Positions 43,298 to 52,343 of a stretch of DNA of 64,000 nucleotides are shown in pieces. The stretch's first letter is position 1; every line of letters begins with the position of its first letter. The notes under the pieces were generated by a model. The model saw only the letters and a list, made by a program, of their open reading frames with translations. It was not told the DNA's origin and did no database searches. This DNA is from Paracoccus isoporae (GTDB lineage Bacteria; Pseudomonadota; Alphaproteobacteria; Rhodobacterales; Rhodobacteraceae). Position numbers and translations under genes: made by a program. The stretch covers positions 680,192 to 744,191 of the forward strand of contig NZ_FNAH01000001.1 in NCBI RefSeq assembly GCF_900101865.1, read 5' to 3'.

Positions 43298-44166
43298 CCT
43301 GTGTCGCCTTTGGCTTTCGGAATGGCCATCCGCACAAGCGGCCGCAGCGTTCGTCCCTTGACCACCCAGCTCGTCGCAAAGGCAAAACAAGCCACGACCT
43401 CCAGCCAGAGCACCGGCCGTAGCGCGGCCAGTTCCTCTGCAATCCCGGCGATCTTGAGAATGCCAATAGCCGAGATCGAGGCCAGGATCAGCCAGCCGCA
43501 GATCCGATAGATCCGGTGCCGCGCCCGGTTCTCGGCCGTGCGGCGGCTGCCGCGCACGAACAGCACAAGGCAGAATACCGCCAATGCCCCGAAAAAAAGC
43601 CCGGCGCTGAGGCTGTGCAGCAGGGCGGATACGTCCTCGCCGACCACGCATTGCGCGAGAGTGCATTCGACCGGTCGATCCACGATCACTGGCGCCGATT
43701 GCGGAACATCGTAGGCGTCGGCCTCGGCCATGGGCAGGAATGCCACGCCAAGCGCGCCGAACGCGGCGGCGCGGGCGACATTGCGATCGGTGATGATGGC
43801 GGCGGAGGAGGGACGGTATCCCTCGTAACTCCACAGGAACACCGCCTGTGCACAGAGCGTGCCGACAAGCACATCCCGCATTGGCGAAAAGTAGTAAGCA
43901 GAAATGCTGGACAGGATGCCGTCGGCGGAGAACAGGCCATAGAGGATCAGCGCGATGGGCAGGAAGAATCCCAGATAACCGATGGCGCGCCGGACGGCGA
44001 GAAAGGACAGCACGAGATCATTGCCCGCCTGCTCTGCCGTTTCGGGTTCCCGCGCCAATGCTCTGCTCCCCTGCTGAATACAGGCAGAGCAGGATGAGGG
44101 AGACGCGTCAAGTGGTGGCATCCGGGCGGCGCGCCGACCGGCATGGGGTGGCGCGGCACAATTCAT
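43294..44166 (-). CDS. Integral membrane protein of unknown function
   Basis: A protein of about 290 residues with six likely membrane helices (beginning near AIGYLGFFLPIALILYGLFS and ending near VLWLEVVACFAFATSW). The first about 50 residues are polar and Cys/Pro-rich. The start is uncertain: ATG 44166 is used here, ATG 44121 (MPPLDAS) is as likely, and a TTG at 44181 would lie within the operator of the divergent aryl-CoA operon. I recognise no family; the segment SISAYYFSPMRDVLVGTLC looks conserved-type. It is translationally coupled to the HAD gene, so the two may act together. Divergent from the aryl-CoA operon. Confidence 0.65.
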   Translation of the reverse strand: MNCAAPPHAGRRAARMPPLDASPSSCSACIQQGSRALAREPETAEQAGNDLVLSFLAVRRAIGYLGFFLPIALILYGLFSADGILSSISAYYFSPMRDVLVGTLCAQAVFLWSYEGYRPSSAAIITDRNVARAAAFGALGVAFLPMAEADAYDVPQSAPVIVDRPVECTLAQCVVGEDVSALLHSLSAGLFFGALAVFCLVLFVRGSRRTAENRARHRIYRICGWLILASISAIGILKIAGIAEELAALRPVLWLEVVACFAFATSWVVKGRTLRPLVRMAIPKAKGDTG

Positions 44167-44174
44167 GTTCAAAT

Positions 44175-44190
44175 ATTTCAAACTTGAAAT
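44175..44190. promoter_or_regulatory. Palindromic operator, probable MarR-type site
   Basis: ATTTCAA-AC-TTGAAAT is a perfect 7-2-7 inverted repeat. It covers the -35 hexamer of the promoter in front of the aryl-CoA operon. MarR-family repressors of aromatic-CoA pathways bind palindromes of this size and AT-rich type. Which regulator binds is unknown; the two MarR genes at the far end of the operon are the first candidates. Confidence 0.7.
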
Positions 44191-44212
44191 GAAATCCCTG
44201 CTGGCCTAGGCT
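44184..44212 (+). promoter_or_regulatory. Promoter of the aryl-CoA degradation operon
   Basis: -35 TTGAAA (44184-44189), 17-base spacer, -10 TAGGCT (44207-44212); transcript start expected near 44219, 46 bases before ATG 44265. The -35 is inside the palindrome at 44175-44190, which fits simple repression. Confidence 0.6.
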
Positions 44213-44264
44213 GCAGGCGCCGGGCGACTCTGTCCGGGCCAGGATTTTCGGGAAGGACATTGCC

Positions 44265-46559
44265 ATGCGGATCGCATGCCTTGGGGGCGGGCCGGCCGGG
44301 CTCTATTTCGCGATTTCGATGAAACTTCGCGACCCTGCGCATGAGGTGGTGGTGATCGAGCGCAACCGGGCCAATGATACTTTCGGCTGGGGTGTCGTGC
44401 TGTCGGACGAGGCGCTTGAAAACCTGGAAGCCAATGACGCCGAATCCGCCCGGTCCATCCGCGATCACTTCGCCTACTGGGACGATATCGCGGTGATCCA
44501 TGACGGGGTGCGCACCGTGTCGGGCGGCCATGGCTTTGCCGGGATCGGCCGCAAGCAGATGCTCATCATCCTGCAGCAGCGCGCGCGGGAACTGGGTGTC
44601 GATCTGCGATTCGAGACCGAGTTCAGGAGCGCGGAGGATTACCGGCAGGATTACGATCTGGTCGTCGCCTGTGACGGAATCAATTCGCGGGTCAGGAATG
44701 AGTATGCCGAGATCTTCCGGCCCGACGTGGATCTGCGGCAGGCGAAATTCATCTGGCTCGGCACGCATCAGAAATTCGACGACGCTTTCACCTTCATTTT
44801 CGAGAAGACCGAGCATGGCTGGCTCTGGGCGCATGTCTACCAGTTCGACGCCGATACCGCGACCTTCATCGTGGAATGCCAGCAGGATACCTGGGACCGC
44901 TGGGGCTTCGAGGCGATGTCGAAGGAGGAGATCGTCGAGACCTGCCGGAAGATCTTCGCGCGCCATCTGGACGGGCAGGCGCTGATCTCCAACGCCGCAC
45001 ATCTGCGCGGCTCGGCAGTGTGGATGAACTTTCCGCGGGTCATCTGCGAGAAATGGCATCACGAGAATGTCGTGCTGATGGGCGATGCGGCGGCGACGGC
45101 GCATTTTTCCATCGGGTCCGGCACGCGGCTGGCCTTTGAAAGCGCGATCTCGCTGGCCGGCTATCTGCACAGCGAAGCCACGATGGAGGCCGCCTTCGAG
45201 CGGTATCAGGACGAACGCAGGCTGGAGGTGCTGCGCCTGCAATCGGCGGCGCGCAACAGCCTCGAATGGTTCGAGCAGGTCGAGCGCTATCTGCATCTGG
45301 ATCCGGTGCAGTTCAACTACTCGCTGCTGACGCGGTCGCAGCGCATCAGCCACGAGAATCTGCGCCTGCGCGATCCGCAATGGCTGGAATCGGCCGAGCG
45401 GTGGTTCCAGTGCAGCGCAGGCGTCGCGGAAGATGCCCCGGTCCGGGCCCCGATGTTCACACCGTTCCGCCTGCGCGGGATGGATCTGGCGAACCGGATC
45501 GTCGTCTCGCCCATGGCGCAATACAAGGCGGTGGACGGCACCCCGACCGACTGGCATTTCGTCCATTACGCCGAACGCGCCAAGGGCGGCGCCGGGCTGG
45601 TCTATACCGAGATGACCTGCGTCTCGCCCGAGGGACGGATCACCCCCGGCTGTCCCGGTCTCTACGCGCCTGAGCACGAGGCCGCATGGCGGCGGCTCGT
45701 CGATTTCGTCCATGCCGAGACGGACGCGAAGATCTGCTGCCAGATCGGGCATTCGGGTCGCAAGGGCTCCACCAATATCGGGTGGGAGGGGATGGACAAG
45801 CCGCTGGCCTCCGGCAACTGGGACCTGATCTCGGCATCGGCGATTCCGTGGTCCGGCGAGAATGCCGTGCCGCGCGAGGCGTCGCGGCAGGATCTGGACC
45901 GGATCAAGGCGGAATTCGTGGAGTCGACGCGCATGGCAGAGCGCGCTGGCTTTGACATGATCGAGCTGCACGCGGCGCATGGCTATCTGCTGTCATCCTT
46001 CATCTCGCCGCTGTCGAATGCGCGGGAGGATGACTATGGCGGGAGTTTCGAGAACCGGATGCGTTGGCCGCTGGAGGTGCTGCGCGCCATTCGTGACGCC
46101 TGGCCGGCGGACAGGCCGCTCTCGGTGCGGATTTCTGCGAATGACTGGGTGGGCGAGCGTGGGGTGACGCCTGATGAGGCGGTGCAGATCGCGAAAGCGT
46201 TCAGCGAGGCCGGGGCGGATCTGATCGACGTGTCGGCCGGGCAGACCTCAACCGAGGCGAAGCCGGTCTATGGCCGGATGTTCCAGACGCCATTTTCGGA
46301 CCGCATCCGCAACGAGGCGGGGCTGGCGACGATGGCGGTGGGCAATATCTACGAGGCCGATCACGCCAACTCGATCCTGATGGCGGGACGGGCCGATCTG
46401 GTCGCGGTGGGACGCCCGCATTTGGCCGATCCCTATTGGGTTCTGCGCGAAGCTGCGAAGATCGGGGATCGCAGCCAGGACTGGCCGCTGCCCTATCTGG
46501 CCGGGCGGGATCAGGCTTGGCGGCTGGCCGACCGCGAGGCCGAGGCGATCCGGGCATGA
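44265..46559 (+). CDS. Bifunctional aryl-CoA monooxygenase/reductase (2-aminobenzoyl-CoA or salicylyl-CoA type)
   Basis: A 764-residue fusion of two flavin domains. Residues 1 to about 385 are an FAD monooxygenase ([10 protein letters not shown] at the N-terminus; [20 protein letters not shown] near 280). Residues about 395-764 are an old-yellow-enzyme-like reductase ([18 protein letters not shown], then DYGGSFENR). This architecture is that of 2-aminobenzoyl-CoA monooxygenase/reductase of Azoarcus, which hydroxylates and then reduces 2-aminobenzoyl-CoA to a non-aromatic cyclohexene CoA ester, and of salicylyl-CoA 5-hydroxylases. Co-location with a RidA gene favours an amino substrate, but sequence cannot settle it. 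It is first of six overlapping genes and has a palindromic operator. Confidence 0.9.
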   Translation: MRIACLGGGPAGLYFAISMKLRDPAHEVVVIERNRANDTFGWGVVLSDEALENLEANDAESARSIRDHFAYWDDIAVIHDGVRTVSGGHGFAGIGRKQMLIILQQRARELGVDLRFETEFRSAEDYRQDYDLVVACDGINSRVRNEYAEIFRPDVDLRQAKFIWLGTHQKFDDAFTFIFEKTEHGWLWAHVYQFDADTATFIVECQQDTWDRWGFEAMSKEEIVETCRKIFARHLDGQALISNAAHLRGSAVWMNFPRVICEKWHHENVVLMGDAAATAHFSIGSGTRLAFESAISLAGYLHSEATMEAAFERYQDERRLEVLRLQSAARNSLEWFEQVERYLHLDPVQFNYSLLTRSQRISHENLRLRDPQWLESAERWFQCSAGVAEDAPVRAPMFTPFRLRGMDLANRIVVSPMAQYKAVDGTPTDWHFVHYAERAKGGAGLVYTEMTCVSPEGRITPGCPGLYAPEHEAAWRRLVDFVHAETDAKICCQIGHSGRKGSTNIGWEGMDKPLASGNWDLISASAIPWSGENAVPREASRQDLDRIKAEFVESTRMAERAGFDMIELHAAHGYLLSSFISPLSNAREDDYGGSFENRMRWPLEVLRAIRDAWPADRPLSVRISANDWVGERGVTPDEAVQIAKAFSEAGADLIDVSAGQTSTEAKPVYGRMFQTPFSDRIRNEAGLATMAVGNIYEADHANSILMAGRADLVAVGRPHLADPYWVLREAAKIGDRSQDWPLPYLAGRDQAWRLADREAEAIRA

Positions 46560-47299
46560 CAGGCGCGCAGAAACATATCGTCGTCACCGGCGGCGGCAGC
46601 GGGGTCGGTGCCGAAACGGCAAGAGTGCTGGCGCAGACCGGCGCGCACGTGACGATCATGGGGCGGCGCGAGACGCCGCTGCGCGCACAGGGACTGCCCT
46701 ACCAGATTTGCGACGTCACCGATCCGGACGCGGTGGAGGCGGCGTTCGAGGCGGCGCGGAAGGCGCATGGCCCGGTTCTTGGCGTCGTGGCGAATGCCGG
46801 GGCGGCGGACAGCGTGCCCTTTGCCAGAATGACCGCGGAGACCATGACCGACATGCTTGCGGTCAATCTGATGGGCGTCGTGAATGTCTGGCGGGCCGCG
46901 CTGCAAGACATGAAACAGGCCGGATGGGGGCGAATGATCGCCATCGCCTCCACCGCCGGGCTGAAGGGCTACCCCTATGTCTCCGCCTATTGCGCCGCCA
47001 AGCACGGTGTTGTGGGGCTGACGCGGTCGCTGGCGATGGAGCTGGCAGGGGCCGGGATCACGGTGAACGCGGTCTGCCCCGGCTTTGTCGAGACCCCGCT
47101 GCTCGACAGATCGGTCGAAAATATCATCGCCAAGACCGGGCTTTCGGAGGACGCGGCGCGCGACAGCCTCATCCGCAACAACCCGCAGCGCCGCTTTATC
47201 CAGGCCGAGGAGGTCGCGGGAGCCGTGTCCTATCTTTTCTCCGACGCGGCGCGTTCGGTGAACGGCCATTGCCTGACGCTCTCGGGCGGCGAAATCTGA
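46556..47299 (+). CDS. SDR dehydrogenase (3-hydroxyacyl-CoA type) of the aryl-CoA operon
   Basis: A 247-residue classical SDR: cofactor motif TGGGSGVG (residues 11-18), NAGAAD, Ser in IAIASTAG and the full YxxxK dyad in YCAAKHG, so catalytically intact. In 2-aminobenzoyl-CoA breakdown such an enzyme oxidises the hydroxy-CoA intermediate after ring reduction and hydration. ATG 46556 overlaps the stop of the monooxygenase (ATGA). Cofactor preference is not clear: GRRE after beta-2 suggests NADP. Confidence 0.87.
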   Translation: MTGAQKHIVVTGGGSGVGAETARVLAQTGAHVTIMGRRETPLRAQGLPYQICDVTDPDAVEAAFEAARKAHGPVLGVVANAGAADSVPFARMTAETMTDMLAVNLMGVVNVWRAALQDMKQAGWGRMIAIASTAGLKGYPYVSAYCAAKHGVVGLTRSLAMELAGAGITVNAVCPGFVETPLLDRSVENIIAKTGLSEDAARDSLIRNNPQRRFIQAEEVAGAVSYLFSDAARSVNGHCLTLSGGEI

Positions 47300-47308
47300 G
47301 GAGACAGG

Positions 47309-48109
47309 ATGCGCAGCGATACCACCCATTTTCATTGCGAGATCGCGGACCGGATCGCGACGCTGTCTCTGGCCCGGCCGGAGCGGAAGAACCCGCTGAC
47401 CTTCGACAGCTATGCCGAGCTGCGCGACTGGTTCCGTGATCTGCATTACGACGACACGGTGGGCGCGGTGGTCTTTGCGCCGAACGGGGGCAATTTCAGC
47501 TCTGGCGGCGATGTGCATGACATTATCGGTCCGCTGACCGAGATGAACATGAAGGAACTGCTGCGGTTTACCCGGATGACAGGCGATCTGGTCAAGGCGA
47601 TGCTGAATTGCGGCAAGCCGATCATTGCCGCGGTGGACGGGGTTTGCGCCGGTGCGGGCGCGATCATCGCGATGGCGTCGGATCTGCGCATTTCCACGCC
47701 GGATGCGAAGACGGCGTTCCTGTTCAACCGCGTGGGCCTCGCCGGCTGCGACATGGGGGCCTGCGCGATCCTGCCTCGGATCATCGGACAGGGGCGCGCG
47801 GCGGAGCTGCTGTATCTCGGCCGGTCGATGAGCGCGGAGGAGGGGCTGGCCTGGGGGTTTTTCAACCGTGTCGTGGACCGGGACCGGCTGATCGCGACGG
47901 CGCAGGATATGGCCGCGCGGATCGCCGCCGGGCCCGGATTTGCGAATATGATGACCAAGACGATGCTGGCACAGGAATGGTCGATGGGTCTGGACCAGGC
48001 CATCGAGGCCGAGGCGCAGGCGCAGGCGATCTGCATGCAGGGACAGGATTTCCACCGCGCCTATCACGCCTTTGTCGGCAAGCAGAAACCTATATTCGAG
48101 GGCGATTGA
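47309..48109 (+). CDS. Enoyl-CoA hydratase/isomerase family protein
   Basis: Crotonase-fold protein of 266 residues: oxyanion-hole stretch [12 protein letters not shown] and the second hole/helix region [19 protein letters not shown], followed by [18 protein letters not shown]. The second catalytic position, Glu in many hydratases, is in the CDMGA stretch (Asp), so it may act as a hydratase or ring-opening hydrolase in the aryl-CoA pathway. GAGGAGAC is an excellent ribosome site for ATG 47309. The stop overlaps the acyl-CoA dehydrogenase start (TGATG). Confidence 0.88.
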   Translation: MRSDTTHFHCEIADRIATLSLARPERKNPLTFDSYAELRDWFRDLHYDDTVGAVVFAPNGGNFSSGGDVHDIIGPLTEMNMKELLRFTRMTGDLVKAMLNCGKPIIAAVDGVCAGAGAIIAMASDLRISTPDAKTAFLFNRVGLAGCDMGACAILPRIIGQGRAAELLYLGRSMSAEEGLAWGFFNRVVDRDRLIATAQDMAARIAAGPGFANMMTKTMLAQEWSMGLDQAIEAEAQAQAICMQGQDFHRAYHAFVGKQKPIFEGD

Positions 48110-49272
48110 TGGCAGACCGGAGCTTTCTCGACTGGCCGTTCTTCGAGGAGAGGCACCGCGCCTTGGCGGCGGATCTGGAGGGTTGGGCGGCGGAAAACCT
48201 GCGCGCGATCGACCACGCCGACACCGATGCGGCGTGCCGCCGGCTGGTCGCGTCGCTGGGCGAGGCCGGGTTCCTGACGCATTCCGCAGTCGACCCGGAT
48301 GGTGAAGCGCCGATCGATGTGCGCAGCCTGTGCCTGATCCGCGAGACGCTGGCCCGCCATGACGGGCTGGCCGATTTCGCCTTTGCCATGCAGGGGCTTG
48401 GGACAGGTGCATTGTCGCTGTTCGGGACGCAGGCGCAGAAGGCCGAGTGGCTGCCGCTGACCCGGTCGGGCAAGGCCATCTCGGCCTTTGCGCTGACCGA
48501 GCCGCGATCCGGTTCGGATGTCGCGAATTCGACCATGACCGCGGTGCGGGATGGCGGCGATTATGTGCTGAATGGCGAGAAGACCTGGATCTCCAACGGT
48601 GGGATCGCGGATCTCTATACGCTTTTTGCCCGCACCGGCGAAGCGCCGGGCGCGAAAGGGCTGTCCGCCTTCATCCTGCCTGCGGGTCTGCCCGGTTTCG
48701 AGATTGTCGAACGGCTGGAGACGATCGCGCCGCACCCGCTGGCGCGGCTGCGCTTCACCGATTGCCGGATACCGGCGACATCGCTGTTGGGTCAGCCCGG
48801 ACAGGGGTTCCGCATCGCCATGTCGGTGCTCGACGTGTTCCGTTCGACCGTGGCGGCAGCGGCGCTCGGATTTGCGCGGCGGGCCCTGGACGAGGCGCTG
48901 GCACGCGTCACCACCCGCCAGGTCCAGGGCGCCAGGCTGAGTGAATTGCAGATGGTGCAGGGCCATATCGCGGACATGGCGCTGGATGTGGATGCAAGCG
49001 CGTTGCTGGTCTATCGCGCCGCCTGGACCAAGGATAGCGGCGCGCCGAGCGTCACCCGCGAGGCGGCGATGGCCAAGCTGTTCGCGACCGAGCGGGCGCA
49101 GAAGGTGATCGACATGGCCGTTCAGCTTCATGGCGGTGACGGCGTCAGGTCGGGCGAGACGGTGGAGCGGCTGTATCGCGAGATCCGGGCGCTGCGGATC
49201 TATGAAGGTGCCAGCGACGTGCAGCGCGTGGTGATCGCGCGGCAGGCGCTGTCCGATGCGGCGGGCGGATAG
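48109..49272 (+). CDS. Acyl-CoA dehydrogenase family protein
   Basis: FAD-dependent acyl-CoA dehydrogenase of 387 residues. Signature 1 is [16 protein letters not shown], with the FAD-contact [16 protein letters not shown]; near the C-terminus [20 protein letters not shown] and [18 protein letters not shown] give signature 2, with Glu in YEGASD at the catalytic-base position. It would introduce a double bond during the beta-oxidation-like steps. Co-translated with the hydratase upstream; the thioesterase follows after four bases. Confidence 0.92.
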   Translation: MADRSFLDWPFFEERHRALAADLEGWAAENLRAIDHADTDAACRRLVASLGEAGFLTHSAVDPDGEAPIDVRSLCLIRETLARHDGLADFAFAMQGLGTGALSLFGTQAQKAEWLPLTRSGKAISAFALTEPRSGSDVANSTMTAVRDGGDYVLNGEKTWISNGGIADLYTLFARTGEAPGAKGLSAFILPAGLPGFEIVERLETIAPHPLARLRFTDCRIPATSLLGQPGQGFRIAMSVLDVFRSTVAAAALGFARRALDEALARVTTRQVQGARLSELQMVQGHIADMALDVDASALLVYRAAWTKDSGAPSVTREAAMAKLFATERAQKVIDMAVQLHGGDGVRSGETVERLYREIRALRIYEGASDVQRVVIARQALSDAAGG

Positions 49273-49276
49273 CGCC

Positions 49277-49687
49277 ATGCCGGATTTCCGCTTTCCCCAG
49301 AAAATCCTGTTCAAGCATTGCGACCCGGCCGGGATCGGCTTTTACCCGCGCTATGTCGAGATCATCAACGACGCTGTCGAGGCCATGTTCGACGATCTGC
49401 TGGGCTGGCCCTTCGCCGAGATCGTCGCGACCGGTGGGGTGCCGACCGCCTCGATCCATATCGAGTTCGAGGCGCCGTGCCGACTTGGCGATCATATCAC
49501 GCTGGAAATCACGATCGACCGGGTGGGCGACAGCAGCATGACCCTGCAAACCGAGGCCCTGTCCGACAGCGCGCGACGCTTTCACGTCCGGCAGGTGCTG
49601 GTCTGTATCGGCGAGGATGGGCGGCCGCGACGCTGGCCCGATCATCTTCGCGCCAAGGTGGACGAGATCATGGAGGGCCGCACATGA
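49277..49687 (+). CDS. Hotdog-fold acyl-CoA thioesterase (4HBT type)
   Basis: A 136-residue single hotdog domain with the 4-hydroxybenzoyl-CoA thioesterase signature at the N-terminus (FKHCDPAGIGFYPRYVEIIND), where Asp18-type aspartate (in CDPAG) is catalytic. In aryl-CoA operons such enzymes rescue CoA from dead-end esters or release a pathway acid. It overlaps the RidA gene by four bases. Confidence 0.88.
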   Translation: MPDFRFPQKILFKHCDPAGIGFYPRYVEIINDAVEAMFDDLLGWPFAEIVATGGVPTASIHIEFEAPCRLGDHITLEITIDRVGDSSMTLQTEALSDSARRFHVRQVLVCIGEDGRPRRWPDHLRAKVDEIMEGRT

Positions 49688-50082
49688 CGCCGGAGACGAT
49701 TCACCCCGAGGGCTGGGCGCCTGCGCTGGGATACGCCAACGGCATGCTCATGCCGGACGGAACGCTGCATATCGGCGGCCAGATCGGCTGGAACAAGGAC
49801 AAGATCTTCGAGGCCAAGGACTTCATCGGCCAGATGGAGCAATGCCTCCGTAATATCGTCGAGGTGGTCCGCGCCGCCGGGGGCGCACCGGAACATATCG
49901 GCCGGCTGACCTGGTATGTGAAGGACAAGTCCGACTACATGGCCAATCAGCGCGCGATCGGAGATGCCTATCGCGGGGTCATGGGGCGGCATTTCCCGGC
50001 CATGTCCCTGCTGGTCATCAGCGATCTGCTCGAGGACGAAGCGCTGATCGAGATCGAGGCCACGGCGTTTATTCCCCGCTGA
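49684..50082 (+). CDS. RidA family protein of the aryl-CoA operon
   Basis: A 132-residue full-length RidA fold protein (LPDGTLHIGGQIGWN-like start, here MPDGTLHIGGQIG; end EALIEIEATAFIPR). RidA proteins hydrolyse enamines and imines to ketones plus ammonia. Its place as the last gene of this operon fits a pathway in which a 2-amino group becomes an enamine/imine after ring reduction. The usual catalytic Arg of RidA (R105 in E. coli, in a conserved R-x-A/C-V motif) is not obvious: the matching region reads GRHFPAMSLLVI, so it may belong to a non-archetypal Rid subgroup. ATG overlaps the upstream stop. Confidence 0.82.
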   Translation: MTPETIHPEGWAPALGYANGMLMPDGTLHIGGQIGWNKDKIFEAKDFIGQMEQCLRNIVEVVRAAGGAPEHIGRLTWYVKDKSDYMANQRAIGDAYRGVMGRHFPAMSLLVISDLLEDEALIEIEATAFIPR

Positions 50083-50461
50083 TCCGGGCGAAGCCGCCCT
50101 GCGGCTCGGAGAACGCGTGGAGCTTGCCTGGCGAACAGCCGACTCGCGTTAAGCGTGTGCAGCCGGTCGAGTCACTGCTGATCGCTTCCATTCATAAGTG
50201 AAGACTAAGGCTGGCTATCGCCCGCCGAAACGCAAATCGGCCCGTATTTTACATCTAGGTTGATAACAACTCGTCGCGCTATGCTGCCATCGGCCGAGTC
50301 GGCTGGACAGGATTGCAAGCGAGCGCCGGGAACTGCTAGGTTTTCCGCCGCGTCACAAGCGCGGATCTGACGTCGGTGAGTTGTAATTTCCCTTGACTAA
50401 CAATGCAGTCATAGGGAACTACCGTTTAAGTAGATACTCGATAGATAAGCGGAGGATTTTC
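50083..50461. other. Gap of 379 bp between RidA and MarR genes
   Basis: No gene recognised. The right half is AT-richer and should hold the promoter of the marR gene at 50462; TTGACT at 50393-50398 could be a -35 but no good -10 follows at 16-18 bases. A short palindrome GTTG-ATAA-CAAC lies near 50262, and TAGATA occurs twice just before the ribosome site. No remnant of the CoA ligase expected for this pathway was found. Confidence 0.5.
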
Positions 50462-50929
50462 ATGTCAATGCGGACTGACAGGCAAATCCGCCCAGCTGGC
50501 AAGACAGCACTGGAACAAATGCCATCATATCGTCTGAACCATATCGTTCACCAATACCAGCAGACCGTGCAATCCCGGCTTCGTTCCGTCGGCGTCTCGA
50601 TGCTGAAGATGCGGATCATCATGTCGCTGCGCAGCTATGGACAATTGACGGTCAGCGAGCTGTGCAATCACGCCATTGCCGAGCAGCCGACGATGAGCCG
50701 CGCGCTCGACAGCCTCGAACAACAGGGGTTCGTTCGGCGCGAGCAAAGCCGGGTCGACAGCAGGTTGCGGCTGGTGACGCTGACCGATGACGGGCGCCGG
50801 GTGGGCGAGGAGATCCATCCGGTCATCATGGAGATCAACGCGCGGATGACGGACGGGCTGGAACCGGAGCAGCGCGAGGCGTTCTCGCAGCATCTCGGCC
50901 AGATCCTGAACAACCTGCGGACCATGTGA
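50462..50929 (+). CDS. MarR-family transcriptional regulator
   Basis: A 155-residue winged-helix protein: LTVSELCNHAIAEQPTMSRA is the recognition HTH and the DSRLRLVTLTDDGRRV piece is the wing, as in MarR/SlyA proteins that sense phenolic or aryl-CoA ligands. ATG 50462 follows GGAGG by six bases. It is the first gene after the aryl-CoA operon, same strand but 379 bases away, so it has its own promoter. It converges on the second marR gene. Confidence 0.9.
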   Translation: MSMRTDRQIRPAGKTALEQMPSYRLNHIVHQYQQTVQSRLRSVGVSMLKMRIIMSLRSYGQLTVSELCNHAIAEQPTMSRALDSLEQQGFVRREQSRVDSRLRLVTLTDDGRRVGEEIHPVIMEINARMTDGLEPEQREAFSQHLGQILNNLRTM

Positions 50930-50959
50930 GGCGCATGGGTGTCGGGAGCCGGCTGTGCG

Positions 50960-51445
50960 TCAGCCCCGAGCGTCGGACAGGCTATTCCGCAGACGCCGCA
51001 GCACGTTTTTCAGCGCATCAAGATCCGCTTCAGTCATCTCCGCGAACAGATCGTCCACCACATCGCGATGCTCCGCGGCGAGCGCCTCGAAGATCGTCAG
51101 CCCTTTCGGCGTCAGCCGGACCGTGATCCGGCGCCGGTCCTCGTCGGAGAGGATCCGCGTGACCAGCCCGTCCTTGACCAGCCGGTTGACGACGGTGGTG
51201 GCGTTTCCGTTTGAAATCAGCAGGGTCCGCGACAGCTCGGTCATCGTCAGCCCGTCGCGCCGGCGGTGCAGCGCGGCCATCACGTCGAAGCGCGGCAGTG
51301 TGGTGTTATGCGACACCCGCAGGAACTCGCGCAGCTCGTTCTCGACTTGACGGGTGACGCCCAGCATGCGGATCCACAGCTTCAGCCGCCGCACCGCCAG
51401 GGTCGGTTCGTCGCCGTGCGCCTCATTTTCCGGGGTGTGATCCAA
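50960..51445 (-). CDS. MarR-family transcriptional regulator (second)
   Basis: A 161-residue MarR protein with HTH LTMTELSRTLLISNGNATTV and wing DEDRRRITVRLTPKG. It resembles regulators found beside aryl-CoA operons (N-terminal KLWIRMLGVTRQVENELRE helix). It is a candidate to bind the palindrome at 44175-44190, but so is the neighbour at 50462. It faces that neighbour tail to tail, with 30 bases between stops, and follows the iclR gene on the same strand after 125 bases. Confidence 0.9.
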   Translation of the reverse strand: MDHTPENEAHGDEPTLAVRRLKLWIRMLGVTRQVENELREFLRVSHNTTLPRFDVMAALHRRRDGLTMTELSRTLLISNGNATTVVNRLVKDGLVTRILSDEDRRRITVRLTPKGLTIFEALAAEHRDVVDDLFAEMTEADLDALKNVLRRLRNSLSDARG

Positions 51446-51570
51446 GCGTGCCTCGCATCCATGCGAAAGATTACCGCATGTGATAGAGTTGAATTACCTT
51501 GAATACAAATATTTTGAGAATGAATTGTCGGAACTTACCTGCGCACACCCCCCGGCATGGCCAACATGCG

Positions 51571-52245
51571 CTACCAGGACGCGCCGATCGCGGTGGCGCA
51601 GGCGATGACCTGCTCGGCCGCGCCGTCCGGCAATTCGTGCAGCGCGACGATCGAGACAGCGGCATCGGTGGGGTTCGCCTCTGCGTCGCGGCTGATGATT
51701 GGCGCGGCGATGCCCACAGCCCCCTGCTGCAACTCGCCGCGGGTCATGGCATAGCCCTGCTCCCGCGCGCGTACGACGCCGGGCAGATCCTCGCTGGTCG
51801 CGGGCCGCCCCGACAGGATCGCCAAGCCTGACGCGCCGCGGGTTAACGGGTGACGCACCCCGAGGCGATAGGACAGGCGCAATATGCCGTCGCCGCCCTC
51901 CTGCACCAATGCCACCACCGCGTTGGGTCCATCGGCCAGAACCACGCAGGAGGTCGTCCGCGTCGCCTCCGACAGCGCGGCCAGATGCGGTGCCGCCGCG
52001 CTCAGCCGGTGCCGCTCCACCCGTGCGGCGAGCGGGATCAGCCCCGCCCCCAGCACTGCGCGCCCATCCGTCAGCCGCCGCACCAGCCCATGCGACTCGA
52101 GCGTCGCGATCAGCCGATAGGCGATGGCCTTGTGAATGCCGAGACGCAGCGCCAGCTCGGACGGTTTCATCCCGGCTTGAGCTTCGGACAACACGCCCAG
52201 CACGGCCAGTCCGCGATCCAGTGTCTGCAGCATCGTCGCGGCCAT
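51571..52245 (-). CDS. IclR-family transcriptional regulator
   Basis: A 224-residue protein: N-terminal winged HTH (LALRLGIHKAIAYRLIATLE) and a C-terminal effector domain (about 75-224) with GVRHPLTRGASGLAIL and AVGIAAPIISRD, as in IclR regulators of aromatic and TRAP-linked catabolism. ATG 52245 was chosen for fold length; the frame is open for 12 more codons. It is divergent from the P450-TRAP operon with 98 bases between starts, the usual layout for an IclR and its target. Confidence 0.9.
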   Translation of the reverse strand: MAATMLQTLDRGLAVLGVLSEAQAGMKPSELALRLGIHKAIAYRLIATLESHGLVRRLTDGRAVLGAGLIPLAARVERHRLSAAAPHLAALSEATRTTSCVVLADGPNAVVALVQEGGDGILRLSYRLGVRHPLTRGASGLAILSGRPATSEDLPGVVRAREQGYAMTRGELQQGAVGIAAPIISRDAEANPTDAAVSIVALHELPDGAAEQVIACATAIGASW

Positions 52246-52268
52246 AAGTCCCTGCCTTCTTTGCGTGA

Positions 52269-52297
52269 TTGACTTGTACACGTATTAAATGTATCGC
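52269..52297 (+). promoter_or_regulatory. Putative promoter of the P450-TRAP operon
   Basis: TTGACT (52269-52274), 17-base AT-rich spacer containing TGTACACG and ATGTA elements, then TATCGC as a weak -10. It sits midway in the iclR-P450 intergenic region; weak -10 plus nearby regulator suggests activated transcription. Confidence 0.4.
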
Positions 52298-52343
52298 TAA
52301 AAGTAACAGAAGGTGCGATAAACGACAACAAGGGAGGCGCATC

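Noticed and set aside
44178..45980. 600-codon leftward open frame opposite the aryl-CoA monooxygenase
   Set aside because: It is antisense to a clear enzyme gene, has shadow composition (H, R, P rich) and no family motif; long antisense frames are common at this GC content.
46511..48412. 633-codon leftward open frame opposite the SDR and hydratase genes
   Set aside because: Same reason: antisense shadow of two recognisable genes with no motif of its own.
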